A stretch of 64,000 bases of DNA, taken from assembly GCF_014641595.1 (NCBI RefSeq), contig NZ_BMIA01000002.1, positions 1,302,001-1,366,000 on the forward strand, written 5' to 3'. Made by a program: the position numbers and the translations under genes. This DNA comes from Dyadobacter endophyticus. GTDB lineage: Bacteria; Bacteroidota; Bacteroidia; Cytophagales; Spirosomataceae. Below, piece by piece: positions 1-8,529 of this stretch (the stretch's first letter is position 1; every line of letters begins with the position of its first letter). The notes beneath the pieces were generated by a model that searched no databases, was not told where the DNA came from, and was given only the letters and a program-made list of their open reading frames with translations.

Positions 1-861
1 ACGCCCGTTCTCCGCAGCAGCTGGGATCTCGGCTTTTTCAATGGTACCGATTTCCGAGTAACCATCAATGCAACGAATGGTGCATCGGCACTGGCGATTA
101 ACAAGACAGACATTAACGCGGTTTCCGACAAGGATTTCAAACCGGATTCATTGGCTGTCGGCCAGGGCGTGGGTAAACTCTCCCTCGTAGACGACGCTGC
201 CGGAGACCTCACTAAAACAGTAATCGCGGCAGTCTCGGCCACCGACGCTGAGAATAAAGTTTACATTCTTAACCGAAAAGGCGGGTCGATGGACGTCCTT
301 CCGGTGGCTGATTTATACAAGATCCGCATTCTACGTAAGGGAACCGGTTACACATTGCAGTACGCCAAAGTGAATGAAACAACCTTCAAAACCCTGGATA
401 TCACTAAAAATGCTGCTTACAACTTCGATTTTGTTTCGCTTGAAAAAGGCGCGACTGTCGGCGTAGAACCTGCGAAAGACCGCTGGGACCTGAAATGGGG
501 TTACAGCATGTATTTCACCAATTTCGGCTCCGGGTTGATCCCTTACGGCTTCTCCGACCTGGTGTTCACCAACAATCTCGGGGGTGTGGAAGCTGTGGAA
601 GTCCTCACCAGCACAGCAACTTACGACGCATTTGCCGAAAGTAATCTGACCGGCATTACATTCAGCAAAGCTGCGGATGTCATTGGCTCAAAATGGCGTG
701 TCACGCAAGGCACCATCGGTGTTAAAACGGATCGTTTCTACCTCATCAAAGATCCGGCCGGCAACATTTACAAACTTCGTTTCGTGAGCTTCCATTCCAG
801 CGATGGCGGCGAGCGCGGGAAGCCGAAATTGGAATACAAACTGGTTAAAAAGGGAGCCTGA
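1..861 (+). CDS. HmuY-like protein, 5' end outside window
   Basis: The frame is open from the first base, so the start lies upstream; 286 residues are visible. Two stretches have the look of HmuY-family proteins: W-D-L-G-F at visible residues 8-12 followed by F-R-V, and a second W-D-L-K-W-G near residue 162. HmuY proteins are surface or secreted heme-binding lipoproteins of Bacteroidota, normally next to a TonB-dependent receptor, so one may lie to the left. Two W-D-L segments suggest a tandem or long HmuY-like fold rather than a single copy. A second HmuY-like gene starts 2 bp after the stop, so the two are almost certainly co-transcribed. The family call rests on motif appearance; heme binding itself is inference. 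Confidence 0.7.
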   Translation, partial: TPVLRSSWDLGFFNGTDFRVTINATNGASALAINKTDINAVSDKDFKPDSLAVGQGVGKLSLVDDAAGDLTKTVIAAVSATDAENKVYILNRKGGSMDVLPVADLYKIRILRKGTGYTLQYAKVNETTFKTLDITKNAAYNFDFVSLEKGATVGVEPAKDRWDLKWGYSMYFTNFGSGLIPYGFSDLVFTNNLGGVEAVEVLTSTATYDAFAESNLTGITFSKAADVIGSKWRVTQGTIGVKTDRFYLIKDPAGNIYKLRFVSFHSSDGGERGKPKLEYKLVKKGA

Positions 862-863
862 AT

Positions 864-1445
864 ATGATATTGAAATCCATCATCCTTTCCATTTTTGCAT
901 TGGCCGCAATGCCGGAGACCGCGCCTGTAAAAACAGGAGCACAAATTCTGGCACAGGCAAAGCCGGAAATCATGGTCATTAAAGACCTGAATGCAAATAC
1001 CAAGTCCTACATCTATTTCAGCCTCGCTACCGGCAAGGAAGTGCCTGGTACCGATGCGAAGACGAAAAACTGGGACATTGCATTCAGCAAAACCACCATT
1101 GCCACCAACAGCGGCACCAGCGGCCCTGGCGGGGGCGGCGCTATCGTTTTGGAAAAGCCCTTCGACCAGGTAAGCGAAGCACCCAAAGATGGCTACAAAA
1201 CCGACGGTGATGCTGGCTTCGCCATTCCGGGCGGAAGCGGCAATAGCTGGTACAAATACGATATGAGCGTCCACGCTATCCTGCCGATTCCGGGAAGGAC
1301 ACTTTTGGTCAGAACTGCCAACGGGAAAGTGGCCAAATTGGAAATAATCAGCTACTACAAAGGCGCGCCGGAAGATGTGCCTACGGAAGAATCAAGCTAC
1401 TACACTTTCAGATACACGATTGCGGGAGAGGATGGCAGGTTTTAA
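864..1445 (+). CDS. HmuY-like secreted protein
   Basis: This 193-residue protein begins with a hydrophobic stretch (residues 3-16) that looks like a signal peptide, though without a clear lipobox cysteine. The N-W-D-I-A-F-S segment at residues 69-75 matches the conserved W-D core of HmuY-type proteins. A glycine-rich loop (about residues 88-96) follows. The C-terminal part, with Y-Y-T-F-R-Y near the end, looks like the closing beta strands. It starts 2 bp after the upstream HmuY-like gene and ends just before a strong bidirectional terminator, so it is the last gene of its operon. Its role is probably surface capture of heme or another ligand together with its neighbour; the ligand cannot be read from sequence. 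Confidence 0.65.
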   Translation: MILKSIILSIFALAAMPETAPVKTGAQILAQAKPEIMVIKDLNANTKSYIYFSLATGKEVPGTDAKTKNWDIAFSKTTIATNSGTSGPGGGGAIVLEKPFDQVSEAPKDGYKTDGDAGFAIPGGSGNSWYKYDMSVHAILPIPGRTLLVRTANGKVAKLEIISYYKGAPEDVPTEESSYYTFRYTIAGEDGRF

Positions 1446-1465
1446 TGGACACCCAAATGGTGAAA

Positions 1466-1499
1466 TTCAAAAATCCCGGATCGCTCCGGGATTTTTGAA
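1466..1499. terminator. bidirectional intrinsic terminator
   Basis: A 15-bp perfect stem (left arm 1466-1480, loop tcgc, right arm 1485-1499) has an A-run at the 5' foot and a T-run at the 3' foot. It can therefore stop both the rightward HmuY-like operon and the leftward YdeI gene whose stop codon is at 1500. Confidence 0.85.
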
Positions 1500-2117
1500 T
1501 TATCTGACGTACTTCCAGTTCCGTACCTTCCCTTCTGCCAGCCATTCCAGCGCCTGCGCAATGCGTTTTTCACGCGTGGCCTCGGTTTTAGCATCCTCAA
1601 ACCATTCCACATATTCTTTTTTATTTGAATAGCTGAATCCCTCAAAAACCTTCTTTGCCGCCGCGTTATCTTCTAATGCCTGGGTAAGATAAGTAGGAAC
1701 CACCAGTTCCTTCGTTTCCTTTGGCTTATCATCCTTTTTCTGCTTTACACCGCTATCGATCAGGTGCATTGCTTCTACTATAAACCCTCTCAAATGCTCC
1801 TCCGCCGGAAGGTCTTCGATATTTGAAATTTTCCCAAGACTTCCCATTCCAACCCGCTCGCCGTTGACTGCGAGTAAATTATGGGGGTCGCTTAGCCTCG
1901 ATTCCAGCCAGAAGCCGAAGGAACAGTGCTGTTTAAAAGATGCCATACTACACAGGATAGCACCTTTGTATTCGAAATGCGGGAAACTCCATTTCATGGT
2001 TTCCTTCGCTTCCGGGCATGCCTCATGTACGAGCGCGCGCAGGTATTCGAGTATGGGAATGGCAAAACTGGCCGATTTGACAATGTAAGCGTCAATGCGC
2101 GGATCGGTGGCACTCAT
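1500..2117 (-). CDS. YdeI/OmdA-associated, DUF1801-type protein
   Basis: A 205-residue soluble protein. The N-terminal half (about 1-115), with M-K-W-S-F-P-H-F-E-Y and C-S-M-A-S-F-K-Q-H-C, matches the DUF1801/YdhG-like fold. The C-terminal part (about 140-205) has the Y-S-N-K-K-E-Y-V-E-W and E-K-R-I-A-Q-A-L-E-W-L-A-E-G-K pattern of the YdeI/bacteriocin-protection family. The biochemical role of this family is not established. Its ATG overlaps the stop of the upstream fusion gene by 4 bp (ATGA), indicating translational coupling. The stop lies at the edge of the bidirectional terminator. No signal peptide or membrane segment is visible. Confidence 0.8.
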   Translation of the reverse strand: MSATDPRIDAYIVKSASFAIPILEYLRALVHEACPEAKETMKWSFPHFEYKGAILCSMASFKQHCSFGFWLESRLSDPHNLLAVNGERVGMGSLGKISNIEDLPAEEHLRGFIVEAMHLIDSGVKQKKDDKPKETKELVVPTYLTQALEDNAAAKKVFEGFSYSNKKEYVEWFEDAKTEATREKRIAQALEWLAEGKVRNWKYVR

Positions 2118-3157
2118 TGCTTTTCCAGTATTCCTTTGAGATTGGTTAGTCCGTCCTGAAAATCCTTTCCGATTGATTCTTCCATATTCATGAAAGGGAG
2201 CATCACGTTCATTGGGATAGGCATTTTGCCGGTAAAACCCCAGCGGACGCGGGTGGACGTCGAATCGATCCCTTCCGTGATCATATAAGCGTCGCTGGTA
2301 CTTTCAAACGGTTTCATGAAACGCAGCTGGGTATCAATCCGCCGGCCTTCGTCAATTTTGGTAATTTCCTGCTCGCCTTTCCCGACCTCGTCATTCCCTT
2401 CCCACATCGACACAAAGCCAACGGTTCCGTCGTTGCCCGAGAAGGTTTTGACCATGTTGGGATCACGACGTCCCCAAACACTCCAATCGTTCTGGCTCTT
2501 TAAAGATTTCAGGTATTCAAAAACCTCCGCTTTGGGTTTGTTCACGACGATTTCACGCTCGACGGCGTAGTCTTTTGGCATAATGAAAGCAGCAATGAGG
2601 GCCAGCGCAACAAGTCCCAGGATAATGTAGAGTACTTTTTTCATAGGGAAGGTGTTTTTGGGTGAATAATTGAACCTGTACTTCACTTCATCAAGATCTT
2701 CGATCAATTCGGTATTGATCATTCCAGCCTTTTCCAACACGCGGATAGAGGCAATGTTATTGACATTCACAAATGCGATCACATCCCTGGCATGCAGCAC
2801 ATTTTTGGAAAACCTGATCAGCCCCGTCGCAATTTCCGTAGCTACCCCCTTCCCCCAGAACTCCTCCATGACCCGGTAGCCGATCTCTATCGCCGATCCT
2901 ACCCTATCCAGCTTGGCCGCCCCTATCAATTCCCCCGAATGCCTGTCTTCGATAAGATACCTCCCGAGATACGTGTCCATACCATATTCTTCCAGGAAAC
3001 TTTTGAGCATGTTATCCGACTCCTCGCGGTTCAGCGAATAGCCCGTAACGTATTTCATCACATTGGCATTGTTGCTCAGTCTGAAATATTTGTCGCCGTC
3101 TCCGGCCGTCATTTTGGTCAGTACAAAATGTTCGGTGTAAATAGGGGTGACAGCCAT
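2114..3157 (-). CDS. GNAT acetyltransferase fused to SRPBCC protein
   Basis: Residues 1-165 form a RimJ/RimL-type GNAT N-acetyltransferase, with the acetyl-CoA-binding W-G-K-G-V-A at about 101-106 and the typical N-N-I-A-S-I-R-V-L-E-K-A-G at about 133-145. From Met172 the protein looks like a complete separate gene: a start-like M-K-K-V-L-Y, a membrane helix (about 174-192), and then an SRPBCC/polyketide-cyclase ligand-binding domain (about 197-347). No stop separates the halves. This is either a true fusion, with a cytosolic acetyltransferase anchored to a domain across the membrane, or two genes joined by loss of a stop, with internal initiation at 2644. The gene overlaps the downstream YdeI gene by 4 bp. 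Substrates are unknown. Confidence 0.8.
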   Translation of the reverse strand: MAVTPIYTEHFVLTKMTAGDGDKYFRLSNNANVMKYVTGYSLNREESDNMLKSFLEEYGMDTYLGRYLIEDRHSGELIGAAKLDRVGSAIEIGYRVMEEFWGKGVATEIATGLIRFSKNVLHARDVIAFVNVNNIASIRVLEKAGMINTELIEDLDEVKYRFNYSPKNTFPMKKVLYIILGLVALALIAAFIMPKDYAVEREIVVNKPKAEVFEYLKSLKSQNDWSVWGRRDPNMVKTFSGNDGTVGFVSMWEGNDEVGKGEQEITKIDEGRRIDTQLRFMKPFESTSDAYMITEGIDSTSTRVRWGFTGKMPIPMNVMLPFMNMEESIGKDFQDGLTNLKGILEKQ

Positions 3158-3394
3158 TGTCTAGGGCATTGAGCGTTTCGCGAAAAATCGAATAGCCTGG
3201 TCAATATACGCTTTTCTATCAAAAAGTTACAGCGTTTTCCACTTTCGGTTTCCATGAGGTCAAGTTCCCTGTTTAAGTGGAAAAACACAAGTTCAAAAAT
3301 TACTTTCCATGGCCTGTTCCGTCACAGAAATGAACGTTCCGCATTCAATACCAGTCAAATATTTCTCGTTAACGTTCATTAACAATGCCTGAGG

Positions 3395-3425
3395 TTTGCA
3401 ATCTACATTTGAAACGTTATATTTG
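3395..3425 (+). promoter_or_regulatory. Bacteroidota-type promoter
   Basis: TTTG at 3395-3398 and TATATTTG at 3418-3425 are separated by 19 bp. This matches the Bacteroidota -33/-7 consensus TTTG...TAnnTTTG and lies about 100 bp before the ATG at 3529. The remaining bases of the 3158-3528 gap are AT-rich and show no other gene or clear hairpin. Confidence 0.6.
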
Positions 3426-3528
3426 AATTATTGCCCGTTTGTATCACAATTCCGTTCCAATAGTTCCAATCATTCTTGAATTCATTATAAAAGTATGAAT
3501 TTTCAATGACCTGATCCTTATCAGCATC

Positions 3529-3948
3529 ATGACAAAAAGAACTTTTGTATTGTTTTTCTGGCTCGCTCAATTCGCCGTTTCATTGCTCCTGGGGCAACAG
3601 AAGGCTATTGCGTGCAAGATTGATATCGGAACCGGGGCTTTCTCTCCCTTCGAAATTCAGGAAAGGCCCGGCAGCAAGGATATTGTGTTAATCGATGATA
3701 CAATCTGCCAAAACGAGACGATCGTCAGGGCCGATGAAACAAAATGGAAGGAATCTCTTTCCAAGCTTTTCAACCGCCGGCACTCTACCTACCGCTTCCT
3801 GACGCTGATCTCGCAAGCAATACCCCAGTGCGAAATTACCAGGCCTTCCAAAGTTATTAGGGAGTCTGTTCAACTGCTTTTCGTTAGCAATGGAGAAATT
3901 ACGCTGCCCGACTATTACAGCTTCCTCCATCGCCTTTGCCCTTTTTGA
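3529..3948 (+). CDS. small putative secreted protein
   Basis: I do not recognise this 139-residue protein. It starts with a basic M-T-K-R followed by a hydrophobic run to about residue 22 and then L-G-Q-Q, so a cleaved signal peptide is likely. The mature part has cysteines near residues 29, 60, 100 and 137, spaced so that disulfides are possible in the periplasm or outside. A close consensus promoter lies upstream, which favours a real gene. The downstream efflux operon starts 180 bp later. It could be a fast-evolving lineage-specific protein; codon use looks ordinary for the window but the evidence is modest. Confidence 0.45.
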   Translation: MTKRTFVLFFWLAQFAVSLLLGQQKAIACKIDIGTGAFSPFEIQERPGSKDIVLIDDTICQNETIVRADETKWKESLSKLFNRRHSTYRFLTLISQAIPQCEITRPSKVIRESVQLLFVSNGEITLPDYYSFLHRLCPF

Positions 3949-4129
3949 ACTCGCCGCAAGCGTTCTTTAATCCAACATTTTCGTAGCTGACGGACCGTCT
4001 GGTTGTGCCCATTCGCGCATATACTGGCCGTTCCGGGCATTCATGCTATTCTTTTTGCTGCACGGTATTCCCGCGCGGCCAAAAGGCTATTCCTATTCCC
4101 TTGCCCCAACCAATTTATACAAACGCATC

Positions 4130-5278
4130 ATGATGAAAGACCTAAAATGGCCGCTGCTTTTGCTTGTCAGCATTTTCACCTACGGCTGCGCTTCGAAAAG
4201 TGAAACTTTATCGGAGACAAAAGACAGCGTTCCGACCATCCCCGTAACGGAACTCAGGCCTCAGAAAACCGAACTACACCGCGAATACGTAGGCAACATC
4301 CACGCCCTGCGGAACGTGGAAATATACGCCCGCGTGAAGGGTTACCTCGAAGAAGTGTATGTGGACGAGGGTAAGGAAGTCAGAAAAGGACAGACTTTGT
4401 TCCGCATTAATAATGAAGAATATGAAGCGCAGCTGGCCAAAGCGAAGGCCAACCTGCAAAGCGCGATCGCCGACGCAAAAGGCGCCGAGCTGGAAGTAAA
4501 GCGCGTAAAGCTGCTGGTGGATAAGAATGTCGTGGCGAAAAGCGAGCTGGAAGTAGCGCAGGCGAAACTGGCTGCTGCTAATGCGAAAATTGAGGAAGCG
4601 AAATCCGAGAAATCGAATGCGGCCATACAGCTGGCGCACACCGTAATTAAAGCACCATTCGACGGCGTGATCGACCGCCTTCCTACGAAAATGGGCAGCC
4701 TGATCGACGAAGGCACGTTGTTGACCACGCTGTCAGACATCAAAACCGTTTATGCCTATTTCAATGTGTCTGAAAACGAATACCTGGAATACGTCAAAGC
4801 CCGTGACAAGGCCGCGACCAAACAAGCCGTGGTAGAACTGGAACTGGCCGACGGCTCCTTTTTCAAACATAAAGGCATTATCGAGACCATGGAAGGTGCG
4901 TTCGACGAGGGTACCGGCTCCATTGCCTTCCGCGCACGGTTTTCAAACCCTGAAAAACTGCTGAAACATGGCTCTACGGGCACGATCCGCCTTACCAACA
5001 CGGTGGACAATGCGATCCTCATTCCGCAACAAGCCGCTTTCGAAATTCAGGACAAAAACTTCGTGTATGTACTTGGCAAGGACAACAAGATCAAGACGCG
5101 CAGCTTTGTGCCGCAATCACGGTTATCTACTTTCTATGTCGTAAAATCAGGTCTCGAATCAGGCGAAACGATTGTTTGCGAAGGGCTTCAATCCCTGCGT
5201 GACGGCGTGACGATTAACCCGAAAACGGTATCTACCGACACCGTGTCAGCCGAAAAAATCGAGCTTACCGCGCGGTAG
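4130..5278 (+). CDS. RND efflux membrane fusion lipoprotein (AcrA/MexA family)
   Basis: This is the periplasmic adaptor of a tripartite efflux pump, 382 residues from the chosen start. ATG 4130 or 4133 gives M-M-K-D-L-K followed by a hydrophobic core and a lipobox T-Y-G-C, so the protein should be lipidated and anchored in the inner membrane; an upstream ATG at 4043 would bury this signal. The flattened biotinyl-lipoyl half motif G-Y-L-E-E-V-Y-V-D-E-G is followed by a long alpha-hairpin coiled coil (about 105-170). The second lipoyl half contains I-K-A-P-F-D-G-V-I-D, and beta-barrel and membrane-proximal domains come after. The pump gene follows 28 bp later. Substrates are probably amphiphilic drugs, bile-like compounds or dyes, but this is inferred from the family. 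Confidence 0.93.
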   Translation: MMKDLKWPLLLLVSIFTYGCASKSETLSETKDSVPTIPVTELRPQKTELHREYVGNIHALRNVEIYARVKGYLEEVYVDEGKEVRKGQTLFRINNEEYEAQLAKAKANLQSAIADAKGAELEVKRVKLLVDKNVVAKSELEVAQAKLAAANAKIEEAKSEKSNAAIQLAHTVIKAPFDGVIDRLPTKMGSLIDEGTLLTTLSDIKTVYAYFNVSENEYLEYVKARDKAATKQAVVELELADGSFFKHKGIIETMEGAFDEGTGSIAFRARFSNPEKLLKHGSTGTIRLTNTVDNAILIPQQAAFEIQDKNFVYVLGKDNKIKTRSFVPQSRLSTFYVVKSGLESGETIVCEGLQSLRDGVTINPKTVSTDTVSAEKIELTAR

Positions 5279-5306
5279 CATTCTTCTATCACCTGAATTG
5301 TAGATC

Positions 5307-8300
5307 ATGTTTCAAAAATTCATTGAGCGACCGGTTTTATCGCTGGTCATCTCCATATTTATTACCCTGCTCGGTGTTCTGGCGGTGCTGGAATTACCTG
5401 TTTCCCAATTTCCCGACATTGTTCCGCCGTCGGTTGTCGTAACGGCTACCTATACCGGCGCCAACGCGGAAGTGTGCGTCGATGCCGTAGCCGTACCGCT
5501 CGAAAAGGCGATCAACGGGGTGCCCGGCATGACCTATATGACGAGCGTTTCCGGCAACGATGGCGTGACGACGATCAATATCTCCTTCAATGTGGGCGTA
5601 GACCCCGACCTCGCGGCGGTGAACGTACAAAACCGGGTACAAACTGTTATCGACGAGCTCCCGGAGGAAGTAATCAAAGCCGGCGTAACCACCGAAAAAG
5701 AGGTGAACAGCATGCTTATGTACCTCGATATCATGAGCTCCGATTCTACGGTGGGCGAGGATTTCGTGTACAACTTCGCCGATATTAATATTCTTAAAGA
5801 GCTGAAAAGGATCGACGGCGTAGGCCGCGCGCAGATCATGGGTAGCAAAGACTACTCTATGCGCGTATGGCTGCAACCCGACCGCATGAACAGCTATAAT
5901 GTCTCCGCAGACGAGGTAATCCAGGCCATTCGCGACCAGAACGTGGTCGCTGCGCCGGGTAAGACGGGCGTCAGCTCTGGCCGTGAAAAGAATGTATTAC
6001 AATATGTATTGAAATATACCGGAAAGCTCTTCGAACCCGCGCAATACGAAAACATCGTGCTGCGCTCCAATCCCGACGGCTCCATTCTGAAACTGAAAGA
6101 CGTCGCCAAGATCGAGTTTGGTACGCTGGAATACGATATGGCTTCCAAATCGAACGGACGGCCTTCCGCTTCGATTATGATCAAGCAGCGCCCCGGCTCT
6201 AATGCGCAGGAGGTTATTCAGAACATTAAAACCAAAGTTGCAGAGCTTAAAACGACCACATTCCCACCTGGAATGGACTATTTTGTGTCTTACGACGTCT
6301 CTCGCTTTCTCGACGCCTCCATTCACGAGGTAATCCGCACGCTCATCGAGGCATTCATACTCGTGATCCTGATCGTTTACCTGTTCTTGCAGGACTTCCG
6401 TTCTACCCTTATTCCGGCCCTTGCGGTGCCGGTGGCGCTCGTCGGTACGTTTGCGTTCATGCAAATGTTCGGGTTTTCCATCAACCTGCTGACGCTTTTC
6501 GCATTGGTACTGGCGATCGGTATCGTGGTCGATAATGCGATTGTGGTCGTTGAGGCGGTGCACGCCAAGATGGCCGAAAAGCATCTCGACGCCAAAACGG
6601 CAACCATTGAATCGATGAAAGAAATGAGCGGCGCGATCATCGCGATCACGCTGGTCATGTCGGCAGTATTTGTGCCGGTTGCATTCATGTCGGGGCCAGT
6701 CGGGATTTTCTACCGGCAGTTTTCCATTACCCTTGCTATTTCCATTGTCATTTCGGGTATCAACGCGCTTACGCTCACGCCGGCTTTATGCGCGTTGATG
6801 TTGAAAAACACACACGGACAGCCTGTCAAAAAGAATCCGCTTACAAGGTTTTTTGATGGTTTCAACAAAGGTTATGATGGTTTGCAAAACGGTTATCGGA
6901 AACTGCTTTCGTCGATTGTGAGCCGCAGAATGATTACGATCGGACTGTTGATCGGCTTCTGTGTCGCCACCTTTGGTATTAACAGCATTCTCCCAAGCGG
7001 CTTTATCCCAACCGAAGACCAGGGAGTAATCAACGTGAACGTCACCACGCCGGTAGGTGCTACTGTCGAAAGGACGGAAGTCGTATTGGATCAGATTCAA
7101 AAAGTAGCTGAAAGTCTCGAACCGGTAGAATCTGTTTCTTCACTTTCCGGTTACAGCTTGCTCACCGAATCGGCGGGCTCGTCGTACGGGATGGCGATGA
7201 TCAACCTGAAACCCTGGGACCAGCGGAAAGCTTCGGTACAGGACATTATCAAGGAAATGGAGGCTAAAACGAAGCACATTACCGATGCAGAAATCCAGTT
7301 CTTCCCTCCTCCTACCGTGCCTGGCTTTGGTAATTCCAGTGGCTTCGAACTAAGGGTTCAGGACCGTTCAGGCAATGAAGATCTGCAAAAAACAGCCGCG
7401 GTTACCAACCAATTTATCAAAGACCTCACGGCTACACCCGAGATCGCCGCTGCATTCAGCAGCTTCGACGCGAGTTTTCCTCAATATATGATCCACGTCG
7501 ATTCGGACATTGCCGCCAAAAAGGGAGTATCGATCGACATCGCGATGAGCACGCTCCAAACCATGATCGGTAGCTATTACGCTTCCAACTTCATCCGTTT
7601 CGGGCAGATGTACAAGGTAATGGTGCAGGCGGATGCCAGCTTCCGCAAGAACCCCGAGGACATTCTCAAATTGTATGTCAAAAACAACCGGGGCGAAATG
7701 GTGCCGTTCTCAACTTTTATCAAACTTGAAAGGGTGTACGGCCCCGAATTGCTGACGCGCTATAATATGTATACGTCAGCGATGGTCAATGGCGACGCGG
7801 CCCCTGGTTACAGCAGCGGAGACGCAATCAAGGCCGTCGAACGCGTGGCGGCGACCAGTTTGCCGAAAGGCTACACCTACGACTGGTCGGGTATGACGCG
7901 TGAGGAGATCCTTTCAGGAAACCAGGCCATTTTCATATTCGGAATCTGTCTGGTGTTCGTGTACCTGCTGCTTGCGGCGCAATATGAAAGCTTCCTGCTG
8001 CCGTTACCGGTAATCCTTTCGCTGCCTACCGGTGTTTTCGGGGCATTCCTTGCATTGAAGTTAATGGGACTGGAAAACAACATTTACGCACAGGTTTCGC
8101 TCGTCATGCTCATCGGTCTTTTGGGTAAAAACGCGATCCTGATCGTGGAATATGCCATTATCCGCCAAAAAGAAGGCCGTACCGTCATTGAAGCCGTGCT
8201 GGAAGGTGCCACTGAGCGTCTCCGCCCGATTTTGATGACTTCATTCGCATTTGTCGCGGGACTTATCCCGCTGGTAATGGCATCCGGTGCCGGGGCGATC

Positions 8301-8462
8301 GGCAACCGGTCGATCGGCGCCGCGGCGGCGGGCGGGATGCTCATTGGTACCATTTTCGGGGTGGTCATTATTCCTGGCCTGTACGTCTTATTTGCGAGCA
8401 TGGTCAAAAAGAAAAAAACACCTCCTCCGGTAGTGGCTACGGAAGAAGCATTGCTGCATTAA
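5307..8462 (+). CDS. RND multidrug efflux permease (AcrB/HAE1 family)
   Basis: This 1051-residue inner-membrane pump has the usual twelve-helix plan with two large periplasmic loops. Recognisable features include F-I-E-R-P-V-L-S at the N terminus, the TM4 segment ending V-V-D-N-A-I-V-V-V-E (Asp409, Asn410) and the TM10 segment G-K-N-A-I-L-I-V-E (Lys941). The Lys corresponds to AcrB Lys940 and the Asp to AcrB Asp407; the residue at the AcrB Asp408 position is Asn, as the DNA gat-aat at 6531-6536 confirms. The near-standard length and complete sequence argue for an active proton-driven pump. It works with the lipoprotein adaptor just upstream and the outer-membrane factor downstream. Confidence 0.95.
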   Translation: MFQKFIERPVLSLVISIFITLLGVLAVLELPVSQFPDIVPPSVVVTATYTGANAEVCVDAVAVPLEKAINGVPGMTYMTSVSGNDGVTTINISFNVGVDPDLAAVNVQNRVQTVIDELPEEVIKAGVTTEKEVNSMLMYLDIMSSDSTVGEDFVYNFADINILKELKRIDGVGRAQIMGSKDYSMRVWLQPDRMNSYNVSADEVIQAIRDQNVVAAPGKTGVSSGREKNVLQYVLKYTGKLFEPAQYENIVLRSNPDGSILKLKDVAKIEFGTLEYDMASKSNGRPSASIMIKQRPGSNAQEVIQNIKTKVAELKTTTFPPGMDYFVSYDVSRFLDASIHEVIRTLIEAFILVILIVYLFLQDFRSTLIPALAVPVALVGTFAFMQMFGFSINLLTLFALVLAIGIVVDNAIVVVEAVHAKMAEKHLDAKTATIESMKEMSGAIIAITLVMSAVFVPVAFMSGPVGIFYRQFSITLAISIVISGINALTLTPALCALMLKNTHGQPVKKNPLTRFFDGFNKGYDGLQNGYRKLLSSIVSRRMITIGLLIGFCVATFGINSILPSGFIPTEDQGVINVNVTTPVGATVERTEVVLDQIQKVAESLEPVESVSSLSGYSLLTESAGSSYGMAMINLKPWDQRKASVQDIIKEMEAKTKHITDAEIQFFPPPTVPGFGNSSGFELRVQDRSGNEDLQKTAAVTNQFIKDLTATPEIAAAFSSFDASFPQYMIHVDSDIAAKKGVSIDIAMSTLQTMIGSYYASNFIRFGQMYKVMVQADASFRKNPEDILKLYVKNNRGEMVPFSTFIKLERVYGPELLTRYNMYTSAMVNGDAAPGYSSGDAIKAVERVAATSLPKGYTYDWSGMTREEILSGNQAIFIFGICLVFVYLLLAAQYESFLLPLPVILSLPTGVFGAFLALKLMGLENNIYAQVSLVMLIGLLGKNAILIVEYAIIRQKEGRTVIEAVLEGATERLRPILMTSFAFVAGLIPLVMASGAGAIGNRSIGAAAAGGMLIGTIFGVVIIPGLYVLFASMVKKKKTPPPVVATEEALLH

Positions 8463-8482
8463 GCCCCCTCGAATCCAGTTTC

Positions 8483-8510
8483 GGCCGCGGGGCGAGTCCC
8501 CGCGGCCTTT
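8483..8510 (+). terminator. GC-rich hairpin inside the efflux operon
   Basis: A 10-bp perfect GC stem (8483-8492 with 8498-8507) around a 5-base loop is followed by only three T residues. It lies between the pump and the outer-membrane factor, so it may be a leaky terminator or an mRNA stabiliser that sets their relative expression. Confidence 0.55.
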
Positions 8511-8529
8511 CAAATCAGATTTTATATTG

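Noticed and set aside
5997..6584. Leftward 195-codon frame, His/Arg/Asp-rich
   Set aside because: Shadow of the RND pump gene on the opposite strand.
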